A stretch of 64,000 bases of DNA. Origin: Monosporascus cannonballus (taxonomy: Eukaryota > Ascomycota > Sordariomycetes > Xylariales). The stretch is taken from NCBI GenBank assembly GCA_004154925.1, contig QJNS01000056.1:294985-358984 (forward strand), read 5' to 3'. Shown piece after piece: positions 1 to 12,432 of this stretch. The position numbers and the translations under genes are program-made. The notes under the pieces are model-generated. The model worked only from the letters and a program-made list of their open reading frames with translations. It was not told the origin of the DNA and searched no databases. Numbering within the stretch: position 1 is the stretch's first letter; each line of letters begins with the position of its first letter.

Positions 1-2599
1 AATCAAAATAAAACATTATTTTGTTATAATTAAATTAAATAGCCTTAAAAAAATTAATTATATCGGTATTAACCGCTTGAGATAAATAACGTTATTATAT
101 TATATAATATATAAAAAGTATAAGTAAACATAATTTTTTTAAAAAACCTAATAATAATTTCGTAATTTCTTATCGATAGAAATAATATTAATTAATAATT
201 CGTTATTATCTTTAATAAAATTAAAAAAGTTATTACCTTATAAAATATCACTCGTATTAAAAATATTTCCGACCTTATAGTTATTTAATAAAAAAATCTT
301 ATTTAATATATTTTAATTAAAACCGCGTTATTTCATAAGTAACATAAATAAATTATATTCAAAAATTAAAAGATATATTACTTATAAATTATCGGTTAAA
401 TTATTTATATTATTAAGTAACGTATTATAAATTAATAATATTACAAAAATCTTTATTAAAAAATTCTTATTTATTATTACGTTTTAATTAAAATATTACG
501 ATATTTCCTTTATCCATCGAGCGTAATTAAGATATTTAAAAACCGTATTATACGTAACAAATTTAAATTTGGTAACGGTTAACCGAAAATATATATATTT
601 TATAAACTCGATAAACTTGGTTTTCGAAAAAATATTTTTAATCCAGATATTCCAGCAAACTTTATATATATTAAACACTTTTATTATAAATAATTCATAT
701 CGAATACGTAATTTCTACAGAAATAATGGAAATATATAAATATTATATATATAATAAATAGAAAGTTTGAAAAAATAAAATTTCGACAATTTTTAATATA
801 ATTACGTTATTTTATTTAAAATTTAATAATCTGTTTTTAAAGTGATTCATATTTTATATATCCCGGTTATATTATCGGGCTAATAAATACGCATAATTAT
901 AAATAAAAAGGTTATTTATATATGGAACAAAACCAAAATAAAAAAAACAAATTTTCTATCATATAAATTATTTATTTCGATTTAACTGGCCTATATTTTC
1001 CCAATGTAAATAATTAGTTTTTAATTTTTATATATAAAATAAAAACGTTCTGAAAACTAATAACATTATTTTTCTTTAAATTTATATATTTTTTAAAAAA
1101 AACTTTCGATAAATCCTATAATTAGAGTTAATAATATTTTCTTTTTTTTTAAAATTATATTTAACGAAATTAAACTATGTTTATTGTACGCTATACGTTT
1201 TAACTTAAAAAAGCTCGAAAGTTTTAACTTATTACGTTTTTAAAACATGTTAATAAAAGCCGGAAATAAAATCCGAATAATATTAATTATAAATTAATAA
1301 AAGATGTTAAGTAATATTAAATATTATTATAACGTTTTATAAAATTGTTTTATTTTATAATATTAATTTGGTCGGAATATGCAGTATTTTAATTTTCCTT
1401 TAAGGATACGGCTATAATAACGGGTAAAAGGATTAATAATATTCCGTATAACGGCATTATATCAAAATGTTATATTACGAATACAATTTTAAACATTAAA
1501 ATTATTATATTAAAATACGATATTGATTTATCGCCTCGAGTTTTAAAACGTATTTTATTTTAATTACAATTATATTATTATAAAGAAATTAATACGGTTA
1601 CCTTAGTTTTTTTATTGATCGAGTCATATCTTTATTTAATATATAATAATTTTCGTAAATACTTAATATTTTTTATATATTAATATTATTCCGTAATAAA
1701 TCCGATAATAATAAAAACCTATTTAATAAATAAGGTAAATAATTATCGTTAATTTTAGAAGTTATTTTAATTATAATAATTAAAATTATAAAAAAAATAT
1801 ATAAAACTATCCGTATTAGTATTACTATAAATTTATTTTGTTTTCCATTTTATATTATACGATTACCACTTTTGCCTTATATATATATAATTATTTAATT
1901 TAAAAGCTTAAATTAATTACAAATAAAGATTTTTATAAAACATTAATTTTTGTTTAAAATAATATAAATTATTTTAATTGTAAATAATAATATTTCCCAT
2001 AAATGGCGAAATTTAAGCCTTTTTGTGAAAGTTATAAATGTTTCATATAATATATTATTGTATTTATATATTACGGGGTCTTAATTAAAAAGAACTAAAA
2101 ATTCTTATTAATTTTCGCATATTAATAAATTTATATTTTCTTTTTTTAATACGTTAATTAATCGGTTAATCCGAACGATTAAATTAATAATTCGGCCTAA
2201 ATCGTTCTAAAAAACCTAATTACGAATAAAATTTTCAAACGTTATGTTAATTTTTTTGTATTAATGCTAAATATTCAAAATATACGTACGTATATTTTGT
2301 TCTAAAAGCGTAGCCCGGTAAAACTGAGAAAATTCGGATTTATCGTATTTTGAAAAGGAAGATAATAACGTATGGGGCTCGAGCTGTAATTATTATATAC
2401 GTTAAGGTTTAAAAATAACAAATAAGTTCTAATTAAAACCAGAATAATATTAATAATAAGCTATAACAGAAATAACGGTATATATATATATATATTTATT
2501 AAAAACGTTTTATTATTAAGTTATTATGGATTTTTATTTTTTAAAAAAGCAAATGTTTTAAACGAAGCCGTTTTTACGTAATTACAACTTAAGCTTCGC
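1..2599. other. AT-rich, RIP-like intergenic DNA without a recognisable gene
   Basis: Very AT-rich sequence in which the remaining C and G are mostly in CpG, as expected after repeat-induced point mutation. The only open frame of note is 60 codons on the minus strand (496-678), Phe/Ile/Lys-rich and without a motif I recognise. The stretch from about 2290 to 2600 is slightly less AT-rich. This is probably an old transposon relic, but I could not assign a family. Confidence 0.6.
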
Positions 2600-2966
2600 T
2601 GGCTCGTTACGGGGATTTGAGATTTGATTATTTAATATTTAGCGTTATGGAGCGGTACTTAAGTAACTTTGAAGAAATTGGGAAAACGAGCTAAGGAGGC
2701 CTGAGCTAACTGAGGTAAGACTCGACTAACTAAATACCTTTAAGCCAGTTCAAGATACTTTAAACCAAAATAAGATATATATGCTTATTATTTCCATAAT
2801 TTAAATAATTTCAGTTTGCAATATAATATGGTTACCCAAATTACCCTCAATATTACGAAACGTAATACGTTATTATATCCATTATTATAAAATTTTAAGA
2901 TATTCCTACTACCATCAACCCCTACGATTAAGGTTTAATAATTAATTAAACCGTTAAACCGTTATA
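2600..2966 (+). repeat. 5' LTR of element 1 (left edge approximate)
   Basis: The 3' half (about 2790-2966) matches the conserved block found in the other LTRs of this family (Element 1, E, A, G, solo 9445-9815), ending in the RIP-altered form of the common terminus CCGTCACA. The 5' half has repeated GAGCTAA/GACTAACT-like words and resembles the solo LTR at 9445-9815 more than its own 3' partner. The start at 2600 is my estimate from LTR length and a TG dinucleotide. Confidence 0.55.
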
Positions 2967-2989
2967 CGTTTCAAACTTTTGTTTAATAA

Positions 2990-4650
2990 TACCGTCAAAC
3001 TTTAAGCAATATTACCGATAATATATTTACTAACAAATAACTCGAAGAGCCCATTTACCAGGTCCTTGATTACCCCGACATTGGAATAAAATCTAAAGAG
3101 GAAAAAAAAACCTCGCTTTTTTTACGAAAAGTTTCTCCGACGTTTGGATGCCATAAACGAACGCATCTTTTAACTTAAAAGAGATAATAATAACCTTACG
3201 ACGTTCTTTTAAGCCGCCTATAAAAAGTTTAAGGAAAAAAGGAAAATTTTCGAAACCGGAAAACCCTTTCGGATAAATTAGATTATTTAATTAAATATTA
3301 TTAAAAAAAATAAAAAAGTCCTTAGGTTTTTTAAGCCAAAACCTTTTAACAGAATTTCGATTTAGTTATAATTATTTTTAACTTAATACCGAACATTTTT
3401 CGGATATTTTCCTATTCGACTTATTACGTTTATTATACGAATTAAATTCGTAATCGGACGATTTAACGGAAATACGGTTATTTAATTTAAATCCGTTATA
3501 AGAAAATATATTACCTTATTAATCGAAAACCGAAACCCAATAATAGTATAAATTTATAACAATTACAAATAATTCAAATAGGTATTATTGAAAAGTTTCG
3601 GAATAATAAATAAAAAAATAAAAGCCGAAATCCAAATCCAGTAATTACGATAAAAAGAATTAATATCTAATTACGACAATACGTTAATTTAGCCAGCAGT
3701 TAAATTAAATTAAAAAACAAAATATTAATGGTTAAATTTTTTAAATACTTAAAGAAAAGAATATAAAAATAAATTTTGAAATTCGATCGGCCTAATTATC
3801 TATCAAATTATATCGTTATAATAATTAAGATTAACAATCGACAATAGATATAACCTATTAAAGGTACCATAGGAAAAAATAATAATAAACCTCGATATAT
3901 GGTCAATATCAACGCTTTTCGACGTAGCAACATTTTTTATGGCATAGAACCAGGACCTATAGAACTAAGAACCATTTACAGAAAGGATTAAAGCCAAACT
4001 AAATGCTATAATTGCAACAAAATGGGACATAAGGTAATATAGTATAAAGCACCTAAAAACCCCCGTCACGATAATTGGAAACTTATACCTAAAGAACAAT
4101 CCAAAAAGAATCAAAAAAACAAAAGAAAATCCATTAACATAATTCAGCCTAAGTACTTACCAGGTCCCTTATAGCAAGAAATATAACAAAGGCTATTACG
4201 ATAATAAATTTGATAAGAAATACGAAAAACCAGAAAATTGGTTTAATAAATATTACGAACATAATAAGAAATATTATAAGGATAATTACGCAAATACTAG
4301 GACGGGACAAAAAAGGTGTATCTCGGAACCCCTGATCGATACGGCAAAATACATACCATACATTATCGACGACGAAAATATCCCGATTACGAAAAATAAA
4401 AACAATATATTTATGGACGGATTACCGGCATATATTACCAAAGGTTCGATTTCCCAAACCGTACTAAAGATAATAAAAACGATAAATAATAATACCTATA
4501 TTTTCGAACCATAGGCCCAAAAAATATTTAATAATTGGCCGATATATACAGCTGGCCCGAAAAAAAGCAATATTTGCAAAAAAACACTTTTTGTTATTAC
4601 TAATAATATAATTACTAAACGAAAAAGGAATTAATCCAGCGTATGATAAA
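2990..4650 (+). pseudogene. gag pseudogene of element 1
   Basis: Remnant of the structural gag gene. The CCHC zinc knuckle is readable at 4004-4045: Cys (4004), Cys (4013) and His (4028) are kept, and the fourth ligand is TAT (Tyr) instead of TGT (4043), with a stop codon between His and that position. The 4320-4500 region is conserved with E (57640-57830) and with the open frame at 51639-51872 of G, so it probably marks the end of gag or the gag-protease linker. Many in-frame stops make it a dead gene. Confidence 0.65.
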
Positions 4651-4699
4651 AAACATTATCAAAAAGCTATTACGGATTTTTATTTTTAATTAGCATTTA

Positions 4700-7600
4700 C
4701 TATAAATCTTTACCAAAAAAAAGTTATTAAAAAATACCTTAATTTATAAAGAGTTTTCTGAATAACAGTTAAAATAATGCACAATAAAATACGGTCATCA
4801 ATATAAGAAAATAATTTATTCGAAAAGGAAAAAAATTATAACAAAACCAAAAATAATTAATAAAGGTTAAGGAATAGTTCGCCGGCAATAATAACAAATA
4901 TAACAGCTTAATACGCTAAAAGAAAAAATATAAACAAAGTTTGATGAATTTGAAAAAGAATTAAAAGAAAAAGGTTACCTTTAAAAAAGTCGTAAGATAA
5001 CGAAGCCTAGAAAAATTAAAAGAAATTCCTACGAAAGGCTTTAAACGTAATAATAAAAATTATTAATAATTTTACTATTTTAACTATACGAATTAAAACG
5101 TATTAATATACCGTAATAATTAATTACGGAACTTTGGGCGCGAATTATATTATACCGGATATAGTTAATAAGCTTAGACTGTTATGCAAATATAAGTTAA
5201 AATCTTATATAGTGACAAATGCCGAAAATCAGGAATTTGCTTACAATAACGGGGAAATTATACGCAAAATTAATTATTTCGAGAGTTTTGTTTAAAAATA
5301 ATATTTAATAATTAATTTCGATATCGTTTTATTTGAGAATTACGATATGATTTTGGAATGATTATAGATACGTTAGTACGGAATCTTAATTAATAAATGA
5401 CTTAATTAGGTAAAGTTCGTTTTATACTTATCGGCAGATAAAATTAAAAGAATAAGATCTTAATGTTTAATTAGAAATAGCGATAAAAACAGGTATAAGT
5501 ATATAATAAATACCTAATTATTTAAAGGAATAAAATGTAAAAAGAATAGACATTAGAAAAATACGACGTATTATTATTATTATTATTAAAACAAGGTTAA
5601 GGTAATTAAATAATAATTTAAAATAACAGCCCCAAAAATCAAAAGATTTAACTAATACGTTATTGCAATATTACCGATATAACTAGCTTTTCAGAAAGAA
5701 ACTCAATACGAAATTATTAAAGCATAAAAAATAGGATTATGAAATAATTTTAAAGAAGATTTATCGACAAAGTTTTCCCTTATTTATAATTTTAGCGGAA
5801 ATGAATTACGCGCTTTTAAAGAATATTTAAAATTTGCTTATAAAAGAGATGAATTCGATTTCCGAAGTTATTAACGAAATACCTTATGTTTTTCGTATTT
5901 AAAAAATAGGAAATTACGACTTACAATTCATTATCGCTAATTAAACCATATTATTATTAAAAATCAAATGGTATTATCCTTAATCCCGGAATTAAAAAAC
6001 TGATTTTACGGAATAAATAATTTATAGCATTGACTTTTAAAGATATATGTAATTTTATAAAACTTAAAAGAATATATAAATAGAAAATAATTCTTAAAAC
6101 GAAATACGGAGTATTTAAATACTTAGTTATATTTATAGGACTTACAAACGTACTAGCAATTTTTTAACGAATAATTAATTATGTGCTATTAAAATAACTC
6201 GATAATTTTGTTATATGCTATATTAACGACATTTTTATTTATTTAAAACCAGAAAAAGTGTATATAAGATACGGTTATATTGTTTTTTAAGCTTTATAAA
6301 ACGCCAAATTACTTATTAACATAGAGAAAAGTTAGTTCTATAAATAGAAAATAAAATACCTAGGATGTATTATTATTCCGAAATATATTAAAATAAATTT
6401 TAAGAAAATCGCTACAATTATAAAATAACATATATTAATAACAATTAAAAAGGTATAGGTATTTCTTGGGTTTGCCAACTATTATAGGAAATATATTCGA
6501 AACTTTAATAAGATAGCTATATTTTTAATTAACTTTATAAAGAAAAAAAAGTTTATATAGACGCACAAAATTAAAAAAAGTTTTAAGAAATTAAGAATAT
6601 AATTATCAATAAGCTAATATTAATTATGTACGATTTAATACGTTTCGTTAAATTAAAATCTGACGTTTTTAACTATACGTTAAAGGTAATAATTAAATAA
6701 CAGAATAATTAAAGTAATTTGCATCCTATTATTTTTTTCGTACAAATTAAAAAAACCAAGGTTAATTACGCTATTCCAAATAAGGAATTTATGGTTATTA
6801 TTATGGTATTTCGAAAGTTTACGCATTTCTTAAGAAGAAGTTTATATTAGGTTAAAATTTATAAGGATTATTATAACCTTATCTGTTTTATTACGACCAG
6901 AGAATTTACAGAAAGATAATGCGGTATACAGAAAAAATAGCGAATTTCAACTTCGTTATTATTTATAGGAAAGGTTCAGAAAACGGTAAAACTAATACCT
7001 TAAATAAGCAAATTTATGGAAAGATTGGCTAAAGTTAATTATATTATTTTCGATTGTATAGCAAAAGGATACTTACGTTTAAAACAAATTGCGACGCTAT
7101 AGGCTATATTATACGACATATATTAAAAAATAAAAAATCTGAAAAGTTATAACTTTTAAAAGAAAGCCTAATGGACCTAATATGTAAAATATATAAATAT
7201 CAGTTATATGGATATCCAGGCATTTTAAAAACCTTGAGGCAATTTTAAGGAATATATTTTTTAAAATAAAAATAATAATTTCAAAAGTACGACGATAATG
7301 TAAAATTTGTAATAAGGCTAAAATATAACAATACAAACTTTATGAAAAGTTATAACAATTACCGATTTTAAAAAATTATGGGATTTAATTACGATAGATT
7401 TTATTACTAATTCGTGTTATTCGAAAATCCAGCTAGAAAGGTATATTACGATAGCATTTTCGTTATGATCAATCAATTTACGAAATTATTTGATTTTTTA
7501 TATTACTATAAGGATATTAATATAGAATAAATGGTATATATTCTTTTAAAACATATTTCTAATATATACGGATTACTACACGAAATTATTGTAAATAAAG

Positions 7601-8400
7601 GGACGACGTTTATTTTAAGGTTTTTGTAAAGCTTTATAATACAAATCGGTTTAAATTATCAATTATTTAGGGTATTTAAAATTTAAACAAACTAATAAAT
7701 AAAACGGTTAAATCAAATATTGGAAATATATTTGCGATATTATATTAATTACGAATAAAATAATGAGGTTAAGAAATTATTAATAACTTAATTATCTTAT
7801 AATGTAAGTTATTACGAAAATATTAAAATAATGCCAATATACGCAAATTTTGGGTTTATACCAAATATTTATAAGAACGTACATAATGGACTAATTAACT
7901 TTAAGGTAATTGTTACGTTAAAATAATTAAAATAATTATATTAGGAAATAAAAATAAAATTCGAGTTCGTACGTAATTAAATGAATAAATATTATAATAA
8001 AAAACGGTTAAAAGATTAACTTTCAAAAAGGGGAAAATGGTTTACTTTGTTATCAAAAATATTTAAATAAAAAAATCTAATACAAAATTTGATTTTAAAT
8101 ATATCGGACTATATAAAATTACCAAGAAAGTCTTAAAACTAATTATTAATTAAACCTTTTACTAAAAGTTTTATTATATTTAATTTTTCATATTTTTGAT
8201 TTAAATTAACGGCAAATACGACTAAAATATATACGGCATAAAATAATATAGAGGTAGAAAATAATACAATATACGAAATGGAAAAACTATTCGATATAAA
8301 AAAGCAAAACGGACTTACTTAATATCTAATTAAATAAAAAAATACCTGGACTTCGAAAATACTTGAAAGCTCGCCAAAAATCTTATAAATGCTCGGCGCC
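4700..8400 (+). pseudogene. pol pseudogene of element 1 (protease, RT, RNase H, integrase, chromodomain)
   Basis: Translating around the stops shows, in order: a retropepsin-like segment ending in a YDMIL motif near 5344-5360; a reverse transcriptase region whose YxDD box is altered to YIND near 6215-6226; an RNase H segment near 6730-6900; an integrase core near 7380-7620; and a chromodomain-like Tyr-Leu-Ile-Lys stretch near 8320-8340. The frames are broken by many TAA/TAG codons. These match the better preserved copies in E and B. A 68-codon open frame at 8363-8569 overlaps the end and is only the relic of the chromodomain tail. Confidence 0.7.
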
Positions 8401-9053
8401 TATTAAAAAAAACTTTTACCGACAACGACGGGGTTGCAAAAAAGGCCCTTTAATCGAGTCCTTAAGAATGGACCAGTTAAGGAAATTAATGGGTGGTATC
8501 GACAAAAAACCTTGGCTTCCGCGCGTTTTTGTTTATTCAATTTGTCCATTAACTAAAGTTCGTAATTAACGATTTTAATCTTCTTAGCGTAAAAACTTTT
8601 TTTGATAACGAAATTAAAGAAAATAATTAATAGTTTTGTTAATATTACGTTATTTATATATTAAATTTTCTATTAACATTTACTGAAAGCGTAAAACATT
8701 TCCCTTAATAATAGTTTTTTTACGATCCAAATAATTTTTTTCCTTTTTAATACGACCTAAAAAGTTAATTAGGACGCCAGAACTATTACAGCGACGACGG
8801 TTCCTAATATATTCGTTACAACGACAAATCTTTTCGATTATCTAATATTTGATATTATTTTCGAAATAAGGTATATACGGCATAACTTTAAAACCAAATT
8901 TGATAATATAAGCAGCTAGAAAATCTAAGTTTGCTTTTTAAATAAAACGATTACAAGGTTTACGATTAATAATATAATTTGCTATAGTAAAAATTAATGA
9001 CTTACTAAGAAAAAAAACCTTTAAAGGTAAAAATCTTAGAAAAAAGAAAATCG

Positions 9054-9438
9054 TATTACGACCTAACCCAAGAACAGTCGTAAAAGACGGTCGGACCCAC
9101 ATAAAAAGGGTTACGTAATTTAGATTTTTCTAGGCACCAAAATCCAAATAAATTTATACAGAACCAATTAAATCCAATAACGATAGATCTATAACTGTAT
9201 CAAACTTTAATAAAGATTTAATTAATCTATAAAGGATATATACGCTTAGTATTTTTATAATTTAAATAATTTCAGTTTGCAATATTTATTATTATTTATC
9301 GTTTGTAATAAGGTACCTTTGGTATTACAAAGACGTGACCAGTTACTGTATTCGTTGCTCCGAGTCCCACGATATTCCTACCAACATAAACCTATCGACT
9401 TAAGGTTTAATAAGTGGTTAAACCGCATAGCCGTCACA
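9054..9438 (+). repeat. 3' LTR of element 1
   Basis: 385 bp, beginning with the RIP-altered form of TGTTACGACC and ending in CCGTCACA. The 70 bp upstream (8980-9053) are conserved with the sequence before the LTR at 62952-63322, which supports the left boundary. The right half matches the other LTRs of this family. Confidence 0.75.
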
Positions 9439-9444
9439 AAAAAT

Positions 9445-9815
9445 TGGTAAAATAATTAATTTTAATTTGGCTAAAAGGTTACGTAACGAGCTTAAAAGAC
9501 TTAAACCGCTTTATTAATTTAATAGCCTTAAGCCGATCAAATTTTTATTAGCTTAAAGTGGCTTAAAAGATTTTAACCAGTAAACGGATTTTGAATTAGC
9601 TAAAACGTTTTGAATTAAGTTAAGTTATATATGCTGATTATTTCTATAATTTACATAATTTTAGCTTATAATAACAATTCGTTACTTAAAACGCCTTTGG
9701 TATTACGAGACGCAATAAGTTACTGTATTTATTGCTTAGATTTCCACGATATTCTTGCTAATATAAACCTATACGACTTAGGTTAAATAGTTGGTTAAAC
9801 CCCCAAGCCGTCACA
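9445..9815 (+). repeat. Solo LTR at the AT/GC boundary
   Basis: About 371 bp related to the LTR at 2600-2966, with the shared 3' block (ATATATGCTGATTATTTC-like start, terminal AGCCGTCACA). It lies 6 bp after the 3' LTR of element 1 and has no internal region on its right. The base composition changes abruptly to GC-balanced DNA at 9816, exactly at its terminal CA. It could be a solo LTR or the remaining end of another element. Confidence 0.7.
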
Positions 9816-10299
9816 GTGGGTGGGTAGTGCAAACCTTAGGTAAAGCATATCTCTTGCGACTTTCAGGGCGGAGATGTATACGGACGGGTTAAGGGAGGCA
9901 ATTTGTGCGTAAGAGGCCCCCTTTGTTCCTCAGATTCGAGCTGGTACGAACGCGACGCAAGCTCTGGTGCCTATCAGTCATGCTTTATTAAGCTATCAGT
10001 GCAGTCATGGGTTCTACAAGGGCTAGGAGGATAAATTTTCCGCGACTACCCATTCTACTTGAAAGAACGCTTCCTGATAGCTGTAACTTGTCTTTGGCTA
10101 TACCTTCATCCATGCTCATCCTCAGGTCAACCGTGCAGGGAGGAACGTATGAGCGAATCGGCTTATATTACATAACGACTCATCTGTTCTGAATCTACTC
10201 GAAACAATTGCCGGAATGAGATACAAGACCACCGAGATCGTATGATTCCGGTTCAGTATTCTTGTCAACTAGTGAGAAGTCTCCGGAAATTGCTTCTAG
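9816..10299. other. GC-balanced sequence without a supported gene
   Basis: Normal base composition. A 61-codon plus-strand frame (10007-10192) has no recognisable motif and no support from neighbours. This may be decayed flank of the minus-strand gene relic that follows. Confidence 0.4.
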
Positions 10300-10977
10300 T
10301 TATCTTGTTTCGTGTGCACAGCATGGCCTATCTGGCAGTTTCCGCTCCGGATGTTCGCTGCCCCCTATAATCTCACGCCCCAGGTTTTGCTTAACGACCA
10401 AAAGTAATACAAGTAATAGATATGTCTGCCTTAGCGAAGCTAAAGTGGCGGAGGAACATATTCGACTTAAGGACAAGCTTCCCGTGTTCCTTAGGGTAAA
10501 CCAGAATTTCACATTCCAGTGATCGAAGTACTCGGATCGTAGGAATACAAAGAGCTCATGATCTGTGCTAACACCTTCGAGGTGTACCTGGTGCAACGGA
10601 GTCCCGGAATTCCCTTTGTCTACGCAAAGGAGCAAATGAAGAGTATCTTGACACCCAGCAGCGGTGTGGCTAGGCTGCTGAGTGGCATTCAAGTGAGGCA
10701 GTACGTTAGACCGTTGCCTGATCTCTTGCAAGGGAAGCATGTTCCCTTTATTGGAATTTGATGGACGCCGTTTCTGAAGACGGTGCTCGATGGAGTTCCA
10801 TAGAACCCCAAGACCCTCGGATACAGTGTGCCCAAGATTCCGAGTCCTATTCGCAGAACTATCTAGTTCCTGGAGTTCTCTTTCGGGCTCTTTCACAGAA
10901 CCGGATTCAAGCTCGGTAAAGTCATCGAAAAGGCGCGCACCATATCCCTGTACAAGACTCAGTATGTTTACGATCTA
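10300..10977 (-). pseudogene. Unrecognised minus-strand reading frame, probably a gene fragment
   Basis: The minus strand is open for about 226 codons from roughly 10977 down to the stop at 10300. The longest frame beginning with a bacterial-type start codon is 198 codons. The N-terminal half is charged (KEPERELQELD at its start). The middle holds a stretch reading STDHELFVFLRSEYFD followed by FTLRNTGSLSLSR. I believe this resembles a domain common in uncharacterised filamentous-fungal proteins, but I cannot name it. After that stretch the residues become low-complexity and lose any pattern, suggesting a frameshift near 10440. There is no clear ATG. The overlapping plus-strand frames (10262-10522, 10558-10761, 10790-10978) have no motif and are taken as shadows. 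Confidence 0.35.
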
Positions 10978-11013
10978 GACCCAAGTACCCTTCCTCATCC
11001 ATGAGCAGCCAAC

Positions 11014-11882
11014 GTGCGCCACACTAACGGTTCGATAACTAGGCAGCGCCCTTTCAGGTCGGGCTTCCTACCCGACGCGTCGGCACCAGAGCCATTTCAG
11101 TCACTTCTGCCCGCCCTGTATCGTACGAATAAAGGCGACCTAAAGCCATCAAGTCCCGGCGACTTGACGTATCTCGAGGAAGAGTTGGGCGTTGGTAGAC
11201 TACATAAGCTTACAGATTGGTTATGGATAGCGGGGCGGCCCATGCCGCCCCGTCCATTGCATCATCAGTTGCTCCTCGGTCGGGAGATTGTCATTGCGGA
11301 GCGGATGGACCTCCATCTTGTGTGGTCGAGCGGCCGAATCTTCCTCTAACCGATGCCACGATTCTGCTTGAACCTTATTTTTGGAGCGCCATCTCTCCTG
11401 CCGACAAGGTTGCAGCTATTCTCCAGCCGAACGTCGCGCTTCTCAGCAAGCGTCCCAAGGCCGTTCTTCAATCGAAGCTAGTCCTTGTCCTCAGCTGGCG
11501 CTCCGGAGATGTGCGCTCGGCTTCCTGCTATCGTACGCTGCACTGATCTGCTACGAAAGCGACTTTTTACTCGCGCAAGAGAGGCATCCAATTCCGAAGC
11601 AGGTGGAATGGGGAAATTGGAGGACATTCGTTGCGCAGCTCAATATGGAGCACATTTATAACAAGATCAACACGCGATTCCTTTACGGAGAGCTCCGCCT
11701 AACCCGATTGAACAAATTGTCATATTTCCACTCCGGCCTCACTCGGAGCGTTTACGTATCGCACTAGAATCGATATGGAGACTTCTTCCGCGACAACTTC
11801 GCATGGTTGGCCTCCGCTACAGTCTATATTTGCCATCGTGCTGACGGCCATGCGCAGCAGAGCTATTAACAGCGGTTCATAG
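11014..11882 (+). pseudogene. DUF6601-like fungal membrane protein, pseudogene
   Basis: Three reading frames in turn carry consecutive parts of what I recognise as the fungal DUF6601 pattern. Frame one (about 11158-11367) has WLWIAGRPMPPRPLHHQLLL and then ERMDLHLVWSSGRIFL. Frame two (from about 11368) has LLEPYFW. Frame three has LGFLLSYAALICYESDF (about 11505-11560), then RFLYGELRLTRLNK, and after a stop FFRDNFAWLASATVYI. A final shift gives AIVLTAM and a stop at 11880-11882. Disruptions seen: TAA at 11347-11349, a 1-base loss near 11365, a frameshift between 11430 and 11505, TAG at 11765-11767, and a frameshift near 11830. The family normally ends in hydrophobic, probably membrane-spanning helices; here the last is lost. 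Function is unknown. The start at 11014 is only the first codon of the open frame. The family name is from memory. Confidence 0.7.
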
Positions 11883-12432
11883 GCAAAAACCAACATGATT
11901 ACACTGTTGTGTAGAGCATCGGCCGACGAACCTCAGTTTTACGGGTGTGTAGCCTGTTTCGATATTACTAGACCGACTTCCAAAGCAGTGGTGGGCATCC
12001 AGATCATCGCTATTCGCTGCTTGGTTCCAGGGGTTTGGATCGCAAAGTAAGCCGCAGCTAACTGCATGTTGATATTGCAATCACCCAGTCATTCAGCTCT
12101 TGCATACCGAATCCAACCCTTGGTTAGCCCACGCTAATCCACCTGCCACCTACCTACGTTTCGGGAGAGACGCAAACGCCCCTCCCCTCTGTCAACGTCT
12201 TGAGCATCCAAGATAACTTCGGATAAGTCCAACAATTGGAATCGCCCGTATCTGATTCATTCACCATTTGACACTGCTCGACATTTTCCACTGTTCTTTA
12301 CGCGTTAATATACTTAATGTCAACATTGATTTGCGCCTGGGATTCATAGTAGCACTAGCTTATACATGGAGGCCCAGTCTGATTGCCTAATCTTTGAGTC
12401 CGGTAATAATGCCTTGTAAAATTCTGTGTCCG
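11883..12432. other. GC-balanced sequence between two pseudogenes, no gene seen
   Basis: A 67-codon minus-strand frame (11877-12080) overlaps the DUF6601-like 3' end and has no motif. Nothing else could be supported here. It may hold the 3' flanks of the two convergent pseudogenes. Confidence 0.4.

Larger units (their letters stand above)
2600..9438 (+). mobile_element. Element 1: RIP-mutated Ty3/gypsy chromodomain LTR retrotransposon
   Basis: The order of remnants on the plus strand is LTR, gag with a CCHC knuckle (4004-4045), aspartic protease (about 5120-5370), reverse transcriptase (about 5830-6300, active-site region near 6210-6235), RNase H (about 6700-6900), integrase (about 7380-7950), chromodomain (about 8300-8365) and 3' LTR. 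This order, with integrase after RNase H and a C-terminal chromodomain, is that of chromoviral Ty3/gypsy elements. All frames are full of TAA and TAG codons, so nothing is translatable. The U3 halves of the two LTRs differ, so the 5' boundary is approximate and no target duplication was found. Five A bases follow the 3' LTR. Confidence 0.8.

Noticed and set aside
8363..8569. 68-codon open frame as a possible gene
   Set aside because: It overlaps the chromodomain tail of element 1 and has no start context or motif of its own.
10262..10522. Plus-strand open frames at 10262-10522, 10558-10761 and 10790-10978
   Set aside because: They overlap the longer minus-strand frame and show no domain pattern.
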